DNA from: Ascidia mentula
Lineage: Eukaryota; Chordata; Ascidiacea; Phlebobranchia; Ascidiidae
DNA: 64,000 bases
Direction of reading: 5' to 3'
Assembly (NCBI GenBank): GCA_947561715.1
Contig: OX387204.1
Location: 3,725,001 to 3,789,000 of the forward strand
Position 1 is the stretch's first letter; each line of letters opens with the position of its first letter. The notes beneath the pieces are model-generated. The model was not told the DNA's origin, did no database searches, and saw only the letters and a program-made list of their open reading frames with translations. A program made the translations under genes and the position numbers. Below, one piece after another: positions 57,474-64,000 of this stretch.

Positions 57474-60400
57474 GTAAATAAACAGTATTTTGTCGAATGC
57501 AATATTTTAAACTTTTTAATTTACTTTAGTTTAAGTGGTTGAATAAAGACTTAGTTTTACATGAACTTTTTCTGTAACTGAAGGTTTGCGAAACCAAGAT
57601 AGACGAAATAACACAGCAAGGTGGTTCTGTTTCAGACTCTATGTGTACATTAACCAGAGTGGAAAAATAAAATAATTTTGAAATTTTATTGGCAATCTGT
57701 GCAGAAAAAAATAAACTAATTCATGAATATACGTCAAACAATGTAAACAAAAAAATATGTGCGCAAATTATGAGCTTTTTTAATCTGCCATATTAATAAT
57801 CCTTATTCCCAAAAATTATTCATTGTAGGTTATTTCTTGCCTTCGACTATTGTTTTATCGTGTGTCTATTTTCACCTATGTTATATTATTGTTTTGTATC
57901 TGTTTCCATCCCAACACATTTTACATTACAAGGTTGTGCACCACCACCTGGACATTACTTACTTGCTGAGAAAGAGAAAAGTGTTGGGGTTTTGAAGTTT
58001 GAAAACTACACAGATAGATTTAAAAATGATTCTGTGACTGATGGATCTTCAGATGTGTTTGCAGTACCATCAAATCCCTCTTCATCAAAGAAAAAACTAA
58101 ACTTTAATGGTTCTTCTTCTTTGAAACTCAATGTAATCTGTTTACTCAATGTACATCATGTTATTTTTTACAAATTTCAACTGAACTTATGCATCCAGAG
58201 TCCCATACATGTGCTACAATATCTATTGAAAGTAAAACTATTCAAGCAATCATGGTTTATATAAAACCTAATAATCCCAAGACGATAGTTGTGAGCGCCA
58301 TCTTGTGCTGTGGAGAGATCCTACCAATCATGAAACATAGATATATGTTATCTGTATTTGTAAACATACATACCTCTAAATTTGAAACTATTTTGCAGGG
58401 AGACAAAAAAGAATCCAAGACCCCAACTGTTAAAGCTTCTCCAAGAGTTGTCAATAAGGAAAAACAAGCCTTCGAAAGAGAGGTCATTAATTGATATACA
58501 CCAAAGTTGCAAAAAATTTACTGACCTAATGCCATTCTATTGTTTAGATCATTATTATTTAACCTTGGAGAAATTATTGATAAAGGGACCTTACATGTTA
58601 CAAGAGTGTGTAAAATGCGAATAAGGGATATGTCCAATTTTCTTTATCAATTCCTGACTTACAGATTCGTCAGCTTCTTCAACAATGCAACGACCGGGAG
58701 AAAGATTTAAATAACACCCGCCAAGAAGTTACCAAGTTAGAAGGAAAAGTAACCTCACTCACAAAAGAAAAACTGTCACTTAAAAATGAAATCAGTGTTG
58801 CTGAGAAGAATGTTGTGGCTTTGCAGAAAAAGAATGAGTTTTTGTTGGCAAAGGTAATAAAATTGTTTTTTCTGTGAATATCATGGATTTTCTGTATATA
58901 ATATTTATTGGCAATTTAGGAAGCCAAAGAAAAGCGCAAGGAAAACATTGAACTTGAAGTAAAACGCTCAAGAACACAAATGCTTGCCCTTAAGCAAGTA
59001 AGTACTCTACTGGCATTGCTTAGTTTATTTCTATTCCTATGTATAACTTTCTGTGTGTATTCCACAAAAACACACATGTTCGGAATTGCTGGCGACGCGG
59101 CATCATTTCATTATTTGTTTAAAACTGTTTTGTGTTAAAGCAACTAGAAAGAGATCGGGTTAGAATGCAAAACTTGGAAGCTGACTTGGCGGCAGCCAAA
59201 GCGAGAATTGTGGCACTACAACAAGCAAACACTGTTTTGGGTGAGAAGCTATGAGACACCTGAAATATTGATATTCGTAACGTAACAAATCACACTTTGT
59301 AGCTTGCTGACTTCATGTATAGCATACTGTTAAAGCTGGTCCAAGTTTCCAAACATTTTAATTTGAAAAATTAGGCTATATGGTATTTGTTGTGCGTTGT
59401 CTGTTAGTCCCTAACTATACAACAAAATTTCATTTTTAGAAAAACTGAACCAAGAAATCGAGCAACATGGAGATGACGTTTGTCAACAAGTGACGGCTCT
59501 ACAAGGTACTACTTCACACTCCTGCATAAATCCACTCTCAGTAAATTGCGCTAAGCCGTGTTCCACCTGTAATTACGTATTGTAACAGGCGTGGCGGATC
59601 AGTTGCGAGCCGAGAACGCGAGGTTGCAAGATCAACTGCATTGTTCGGATGCCAAATTGAGAACGTGCGAATCGCGCTTTGCCCAAACGATGAAAACTGC
59701 AGTTGAGGCAACTGTTGTCGAATACGAAGACAAACTTGCGGTCAGTGGAATCTACTTTAACTCCATTCAATTACTTCCACCTTGTTTTCTCCGTAAGGTT
59801 GCACCTAGTTTGGTGCCCAACGGATGACGGTGATTGTATATTCACCACAAAGTGGAAGTCTTTGCTTGGCCGTGTGGTCCGCAAAGTCGTCTGAAAGTCA
59901 CACCAGCTGCACTGATGAGACCCTTTAGGTCGAAACAGTGGCCATCTGTCTGCAGCTTACATAAATGAATTACTTCCCTTTGTTGCTGGCATGAATGCCA
60001 AATTTGTAAAGCCACCAAATACCCAATATTCGAGCTTGTTACAGTGATAAACGAAACATTAAGAAAACTATTTGACTGGATTTCGTATGTAGAGCAACGT
60101 TACGTGCTATTCTTTCAGGTTTTGAAAGATTCCCTTGACAATCAAGTTGAAAGATTACAAGCTGCCAACGACCGAATCCACAAACTTTCTCCAGTTTTGT
60201 CCAACTTCGAGGACACTCGGTAAGGGCAAGCATTCCAATTCGCTTTTTTAAACTTGCTTGGGCCTGTGGTAACTTATTGATCATTTGAAGGCAAAATCAC
60301 TTCCCTGGTAAGGCTTTGCTTAAAATAGCTCCAGCAAGAGCCGCACAATTAATTTAATTTTGAGCGAAAGTTCGCCGAATAACGTATTGCACTTGAATGC

Positions 60401-61229
60401 CCACAAGCAAAGTTTTGAAAATTTATGTTTCAGTTTATGTGCTGTGTATTGACTTTATACATTTATTGCGTCTTATTGCGTATATTTAAAGTTTCACAAT
60501 TTTTTTGTAACAACAAATGTTCGTCAGAACTTTCGAGCAGTTTGAGATTTGTACAAATTTGTACACGGTTGTAAATGATGAGATGCGAAAAAGTGTGCGG
60601 TCTAAAATGGTCATGAGAAATTTGTGACTCGATGTTTAGGAAGTCGTTGGAAGAGGAAAAACATTCATTGCAGCAGGAGTTGGAGAGTTTCAAACTGGAA
60701 CATGTCGATTGCCATGGAATACACAGGTTAGTTACGTATGAATACGGGCCAATTTTTGTGGCAGTAGCATGTTGCAATAAGCACCAACTTGTCCATGACG
60801 CTTTGTACACGTATTACCGCAGGCGTCTTTGTAAGTCTAAAATAACGCAAACCCTTTAACCCTGATATTACAAAATTGGGGCGTTTACGTGAAAATGGCC
60901 TTACATGGTTACAGGTTAATGGTAGTCAGTAACTGCTTTTGGGTATTATTGGTGAAAACCATTGCCTTCTCTTGTTGTATCAAGGAAAATGTAGGTAACT
61001 GATTGTCGTTTACTATTCAGGAAAGTGGAAGCTGACTTAACTACATACAAGGAAAAGTTGCGCGAAGCACAATCTCTGGTAGAAGAACTTCGAGCTGATT
61101 CCGAAAACACCAAAACGGAACACTACAGGTAGGAATTTTTTATTTACAGCACAGAATTCAGTGAACACAACATGTTGTTGCCATCAGCGTAGCCCTCACC
61201 ACATCTATTTTAGGACCTGGTTTGCATAA
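57428..61229 (+). CDS. HMMR: HMMR/RHAMM orthologue, 12 exons, C-terminally short
   Basis: Hyaluronan-mediated motility receptor; the vertebrate protein acts mainly at spindle and centrosome as a long coiled coil. The first 17 residues MSFPKAAIKRFNENGGC, followed by APPPGHY, match the diagnostic vertebrate start (MSFPKAPLKRFN..GCAPSPGAY), with GVLKFENYTDRFK matching the next conserved block. Ten further exons give heptad-like Lys/Glu/Leu/Gln-rich sequence typical of coiled coils. The predicted exons total 1,227 nt and 408 residues against about 724 in humans. I find no counterpart of the vertebrate C-terminal basic-zipper-like domain. The end is therefore either a real short isoform, or the remaining exons lie elsewhere. 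Convergent with the minus-strand gene at 62.4 kb. Confidence 0.9.
57474..57932 (+). other. HMMR intron 1
   Basis: 459 bp, very AT-rich, nothing else seen. Confidence 0.7.
57933..58132 (+). CDS. HMMR: HMMR exon 2
   Basis: 200 nt, phase 1 to 0, acceptor attacaag, donor tcaat|gtaatc. Contains CAPPPGHYLLAEKEKSVGVL and FENYTDRFK, then a Ser/Lys-rich hinge. Confidence 0.92.
58399..58482 (+). CDS. HMMR: HMMR exon 3
   Basis: 84 nt, phase 0 to 0, acceptor attttgcag, donor agag|gtcatt. Contains GDKKESKTPTVKASPRVV and KEKQAFERE, the start of the coiled-coil approach. Confidence 0.85.
58665..58853 (+). CDS. HMMR: HMMR exon 4: coiled coil
   Basis: 189 nt, phase 0 to 0, acceptor acttacag, donor caaag|gtaata. 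Starts IRQLLQQCNDREKDLNNTRQ, equivalent to the human EIRVLLQERG...RIQDLE block. Confidence 0.93.
58920..58997 (+). CDS. HMMR: HMMR exon 5: coiled coil
   Basis: 78 nt, phase 0 to 0, acceptor ggcaatttag, donor gcaa|gtaagt. Encodes EAKEKRKENIELEVKRSRTQ; strongly charged helix. Confidence 0.9.
59141..59240 (+). CDS. HMMR: HMMR exon 6: coiled coil
   Basis: 100 nt, phase 0 to 1, acceptor tgttaaag, donor tttgg|gtgaga. Contains DRVRMQNLEADLAAAKARIV. Confidence 0.9.
59440..59505 (+). CDS. HMMR: HMMR exon 7: coiled coil
   Basis: 66 nt, phase 1 to 1, acceptor catttttag, donor acaag|gtacta. Contains KLNQEIEQHGDDVCQQVTAL. Confidence 0.88.
59589..59740 (+). CDS. HMMR: HMMR exon 8: coiled coil
   Basis: 152 nt, phase 1 to 0, acceptor ttgtaacag, donor tgcg|gtcagt. 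Contains VADQLRAENARLQDQLHCSD and EYEDKLA. Confidence 0.9.
59741..60118 (+). other. HMMR intron 8, containing a hammerhead ribozyme
   Basis: 378 bp. Apart from the ribozyme, about 35 bases upstream of it (gcaaagtcgtctgaaagtca and neighbours) resemble the flank of the decayed copy at 62.3 kb, so a dispersed element probably inserted here. Confidence 0.7.
59905..59957 (+). ncRNA. Type I hammerhead ribozyme (complete core)
   Basis: All parts of a hammerhead are present in order. Stem I 5' strand agctgca (59,905-59,911), core ctgatga (59,912-59,918), stem II gacc/ggtc with loop cttta (59,919-59,931), core gaaa (59,932-59,935). Stem III acag/ctgt (59,935-59,938 with 59,946-59,949) has a 7-base loop. 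Cleavage triplet gtc (59,948-59,950), then stem I 3' strand tgcagct (59,951-59,957), a perfect 7-bp match to the first strand. It lies in HMMR intron 8, in transcript orientation. The short stem III resembles hammerheads carried by animal retroelements (known family feature). Confidence 0.88.
60119..60219 (+). CDS. HMMR: HMMR exon 9: coiled coil
   Basis: 101 nt, phase 0 to 2, acceptor tctttcag, donor actcg|gtaagg. Contains VLKDSLDNQVERLQAANDRI. Confidence 0.9.
60220..60639 (+). other. HMMR intron 9
   Basis: 420 bp, AT-rich, no other feature seen. Confidence 0.7.
60640..60726 (+). CDS. HMMR: HMMR exon 10: coiled coil
   Basis: 87 nt, phase 2 to 2, acceptor gatgtttag, donor cacag|gttagt. Contains KSLEEEKHSLQQELESFKLE. 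Confidence 0.9.
61021..61128 (+). CDS. HMMR: HMMR exon 11: coiled coil
   Basis: 108 nt, phase 2 to 2, acceptor ctattcag, donor tacag|gtagga. Contains KVEADLTTYKEKLREAQSLV. If the donor is not used, translation stops at once (tag at 61,130-61,132). Confidence 0.88.
61214..61229 (+). CDS. HMMR: Candidate HMMR terminal exon (four codons and stop)
   Basis: A good acceptor (acatctattttag) in phase 2 is followed by TWFA and a stop at 61,227-61,229. It is the only in-phase continuation I could find before the convergent gene, but such a short coding end is weak evidence. A distant real end exon remains possible. Confidence 0.35.
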
Positions 61230-61430
61230 CGCCAGTGTATGCGGTTTATTTACGCGTGCTTGTTATTGCGTACTGTCTGGTCTTGACCGGATTGTTGCAA
61301 ATTCTTGGCGAGCAGTGCTGTTTTGTTGTGGTGATACGAGTCGTACAAACGCTCATGGCCGTCTTTATCCAGTAACCTGCGAGTGTAATTGGCATTACAT
61401 TGCTCGCACTTTTCGTGGTGTCCAGTTAAT

Positions 61431-61618
61431 TGCAGGGTATCGATACTGGCGGTTTTATAGGCGTATTTGTTACCAATGTCTCAAAACAGTGCGCGTGGTA
61501 CCTGTGTTTACATACATTCACGGTTGCAGGGTATCGATATTGGCTGTTTTATAGGCGTTTTTGTTACCAATGTCTCAAAACAGTGCGCGTGGTACCTGTG
61601 TTCACAGACTTTCGCGTA
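61431..61618 (+). repeat. Tandem duplication, 94-bp period, two copies
   Basis: Copies begin tgcagggtatcgata at 61,431 and 61,525. Both contain the shared stretch ttgttaccaatgtctcaaaa followed by cagtgcgcgtggtacctgtg. Only a few substitutions separate them, so the duplication is recent. Confidence 0.85.
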
Positions 61619-62325
61619 AAATCGTTTCTAATGTGCATAAGCGATTGTACGTGAGCATGTTCTACCTGTGTGTAACTCGGGGACGGTCGGTGTTGTGAAG
61701 TTGTATGGCAGAACGAAGCAGATGAATGCCGGTTGTCAGTTCACTCGGTCGAACACGAATCGTTAAACCGCGCTCTGATGCCGCCATGTGGAAGTGTGTG
61801 AACATCGTCTGAATAATCCTGTTGTTACTTTCTACTTCTAAATTCCTGCTGTGTTTTTTAAATACAAGGTTAAGTCGATAACACAAGCATGAAAGTAAAC
61901 AACACTGTATCCCTTTCGATGAGCCAAAAATGCCAATAAATAAAATAGTATGTACTCCAAAATGATGAATTATATCCATATCCTTTGATCTCTATGCAGT
62001 GAGAAACGCTTGATGTTTCTTACCAGAATGTCGTCGATCATGAAGTTTAGAATATCGATAATATGCATAACACGGAGGTGTTTTTCCACCGCTTGTGGCG
62101 CACTTGAGTCGGGTTGAAACAAACGTTTTATCGTCTGCTGAGTTGGAATGTTCATGTTTTCAACTCCACCACACCTGGACGAATTGGTTTTGTGTCGCAT
62201 TTTATTCGATATAGGTGGAATTTGCCGATTTCCTTTCTTTCAAACAACAGCAACAATCGTACAAATAAGATTAGAGCCCTTGTATGGATTTTGTGAGTTG
62301 CAAGATCGTCCACATGGTCGCACCA

Positions 62326-62369
62326 AGCTGCACTGATGAGACCTTATAGGCCAAAACTGTATGGAGCTC
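62326..62369 (+). repeat. Decayed hammerhead-ribozyme-like copy
   Basis: Begins exactly as the intact ribozyme (agctgca, ctgatga, gacc), but stem II has a mismatch (gacc/ggcc), the essential gaaa is aaaa, and the stem III/gtc/stem I 3' part is not recognisable. Upstream flank (gatcgtccacatggtcgcacca) also resembles the intact copy. Predicted inactive. Confidence 0.65.
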
Positions 62370-62384
62370 ACAAAACATTAGGAA

Positions 62385-62668
62385 TTATGTGAATACGCAT
62401 GACTTAAGCCAAATGTTGGGATTTTTATTTTTCTCTTCAGTTTTAACGTCTTTCTCGAAAGAAAAGCTCCTTTTTGTGATTTGGAAGTTAGTAGCCACGC
62501 ACATATCCATTACATTTGTGTTTGTTACCAACCACACTGTCACTGATGTCTTGGAATTCAACTCCCTGTTAAGCTTCTCTGACAGGGAGATAATTTGTTT
62601 CACGCCGTTGTTTCGATCGGGAAGACATGCAACTATCAATTCCACTGCTATGTTGATCTCCCTTTTGC
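62385..62668 (-). CDS. Minus-strand unknown gene, terminal exon
   Basis: 284 nt, phase 1 to the stop at 62,387-62,385, acceptor gtttaaacag. Contains INIAVELIVACLPDRNNG, TSVTVWLVTNTNVMDMCVA and a Lys/Glu-rich end (EKDVKTEEKNKN). Confidence 0.82.
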
Positions 62669-63821
62669 CTGTTTAAACACGTGTTTTTGATCATGTACTT
62701 CGACAACGACATTTCTATACACCCACCCACAGGGTGATTGTTCCGTGTTCACATGGTGTGCATTTTGTTGAGTTTAAGTTGGTAATATTGTTCGAAATAT
62801 CTTCAGCGCAAAAGAGCTGATAATTGTACAAATAATTTATCGTTTGGGTAGAAATAAACAATGACGTCATTGGTAATTTATTGACCACCTGTTTAATTTT
62901 GTGTTGAAACCTGGGTTTTTGGCATGATTAAACCTAAAATAAACTTGTAAAATTCTGCAATTCCGTTGTCAGAATTCAAAGAGTTCAATTTTAATCCCAG
63001 AAAACAAACGACTTCACCCTCTGCAATAATATTCGCCATGTTTGTATGATTACCTACCTGCGTGGTTTCTGAGGATTGTTGATATTTCGCTTCCCAGCTC
63101 TTCGACTTTAATTGTTGAATTCTCACCGTCGCATCCTCCCTTGTATGTTAAACCGGAGAACCGAAACTTGGACGTTGTGTTGGTGACGTCACACACCACC
63201 GTCCACTTCCCTTCCACTGTTTTCGGCTTCGCGACCTTTGTAGCTCCTAAAATACTCGTTTTGTTCTTATTATAGTGACATAATGTGTGTCATTGACATG
63301 GTTTTGGAAGTCAAATTGTCACGCAATGGACAGTCCAGAAAAAGAATATCGTCTGTAGTTAAGCTTTATAGTTACGTTTTGTGAAACTTGGTTACATTTT
63401 TTGAAACAGTCACTACTTTCTGCAGTCAATAAACGCTTTAAATTGCACAGTGTCTGTTGTATTTCAAATGCAAATCAACCTCCTCCGTTCAGATAGAGTT
63501 TTTCGTATGTTTGATATCCGAGACAAATTTCCGCTTTGTCGTTTTCCTTCGCTCTCAACAGATGCTTTGTCTTGTAAACTTCATCATTAGTAGCAAAACC
63601 TGACGGTGTCAAACCTAGAACTCCTAAATTTTACGATAAACAAGAGTTCAGACTTTTGAAATTAAGTTCCGCATCTTACCGGTCATTCTGTTACTGGCGA
63701 ATGTTTTTGTTTGACTTTGTTGTTCTCCGGCTACATTTTTGTCTTCTTCTTCTGATTCAAATGAAACCAGACTTTTCTTGGTTAACTTAGGAGATCGACT
63801 CTTGCTGTTGCTTCTCAGAAG
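62385..63821 (-). CDS. Unrecognised protein, last four exons (5' end outside the window)
   Basis: Four minus-strand exons join in one frame: 63,821-63,680, 63,623-63,480, 63,246-63,058 and 62,668-62,385 (759 nt, 252 residues and a stop). All have normal acceptors and donors and all internal introns are phase 1. The first exon enters in phase 0 without an ATG, so the N-terminus is missing. The protein begins with a basic then acidic Ser-rich region (SKSRSPKLTKKS, SFESEEEDK) and continues into what looks like a folded alpha/beta region (EGKWTVVCDVTNTTSKFRFS; REINIAVELIVACLPDRNNG; TSVTVWLVTNTNVMDMC). No signal peptide or membrane helix is seen. I do not recognise the family. The gene is tail-to-tail with HMMR. 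Confidence 0.78.
63058..63246 (-). CDS. Minus-strand unknown gene, third exon
   Basis: 189 nt, phase 1 to 1, acceptor gagtattttag, donor cgcag|gtaggt. Contains GKWTVVCDVTNTTSKFRFSG and TIKVEELGSEISTILRNHA. Confidence 0.82.
63480..63623 (-). CDS. Minus-strand unknown gene, second exon
   Basis: 144 nt, phase 1 to 1, acceptor aaaatttag, donor ggag|gttgat. Starts GVLGLTPSGFATNDEVYKTK and includes AEICLGYQTYEKLYLNG. Confidence 0.78.
63680..63821 (-). CDS. Minus-strand unknown gene, first exon in window
   Basis: 142 nt, phase 0 to 1, acceptor tttgttgtag, donor gaccg|gtaaga. The other two frames contain stops. Basic/acidic Ser-rich product (starts LLRSNSKSRSPKLTKKSLV). Confidence 0.8.
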
Positions 63822-63957
63822 CTACAACAAAACACCAATGGCACAGTCAGACGCAAAAAATTTGACCGACCGCAATTTATGTGTAAAGAATATTTTTCGC
63901 GGTTTTGTATTTTTATTATTGGTTTTCTTAAAACCGTTGCTGTTAAATCAATTGTAA

Positions 63958-64000
63958 GTATGATCGGGGCTCGAACCACCAACCTTTCGCATCTCCTGTC
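63958..64000 (-). repeat. tRNA-like B-box at the window edge (possible SINE)
   Basis: On the minus strand the sequence ggtggttcgagccccgatca contains a pol III B-box (ggttcgagccc). The T-stem does not pair well as a functional tRNA, which suggests a tRNA-derived SINE or a decayed tRNA. The A-box side lies outside the window. Confidence 0.3.

Larger units (their letters stand above)
61230..62384. other. Spacer between convergent genes
   Basis: Contains the 94-bp duplication, overlapping AATAAA signals on the + strand at 61,935-61,944 that could end HMMR, and a TTTATT at 62,201-62,206 (AATAAA on the - strand) that could end the opposite gene. A decayed hammerhead-like copy lies at 62,326. No gene is supported. 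Confidence 0.55.

Overview
This window is animal nuclear DNA: intron-rich genes, GT-AG splice sites, compact introns (mostly 80-700 bp in the body of the main gene), and no operons of bacterial type. The main gene is a chordate-style teneurin with the 8-EGF / NHL / YD-repeat / degenerate Tox-GHH layout, followed by an HMMR (RHAMM) orthologue. Compact introns, a single teneurin of chordate type and HMMR together suggest a tunicate, most likely an ascidian such as Ciona. The species call is inference, not something read directly from the sequence.

Layout. (1) About 0.1-55.9 kb, + strand: one teneurin (Ten-m/TENM) gene. Thirty-nine shared exons from 29,644 to 55,256 join without a frame break and encode the intracellular domain, a single transmembrane helix, a conserved RSRR cleavage motif, eight EGF repeats, a Cys-rich segment, a transthyretin-like domain, an NHL propeller, the YD shell with an RHS core, and a degenerate Tox-GHH/TCAP end. 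Upstream lie several small exons whose splice phases match each other and the first shared exon: 79-122, 328-381, 1189-1367, 6761-7250, 24815-24953 and 28138-28363. They imply alternative promoters and/or mutually exclusive exons giving different cytoplasmic tails (about 2,762 to 2,981 residues in total). The long 5' introns, including one of 17.5 kb, hold no convincing gene.

(2) 55.9-57.4 kb: the spacer, which contains the teneurin poly(A) signal and a 690-bp non-autonomous DNA transposon with perfect 17-bp terminal inverted repeats. (3) 57.4-61.2 kb, + strand: HMMR, twelve exons and about 408 residues. It has the diagnostic N-terminus and a coiled coil but no vertebrate-type C-terminal domain. 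One of its introns carries an intact type I hammerhead ribozyme at 59,905-59,957. A decayed relative lies downstream at about 62,326, next to a 94-bp tandem duplication. (4) 62.4-63.8 kb, - strand: the last four exons of an unrecognised gene, convergent with HMMR and open at its 5' end. A tRNA-like (SINE-like) B-box touches the right edge.

How they relate: teneurin is a cell-adhesion and signalling receptor, and HMMR is a spindle/centrosome coiled-coil protein. I see no functional link beyond adjacency. The most unusual items are the alternative teneurin cytoplasmic exons and the intronic self-cleaving ribozyme.
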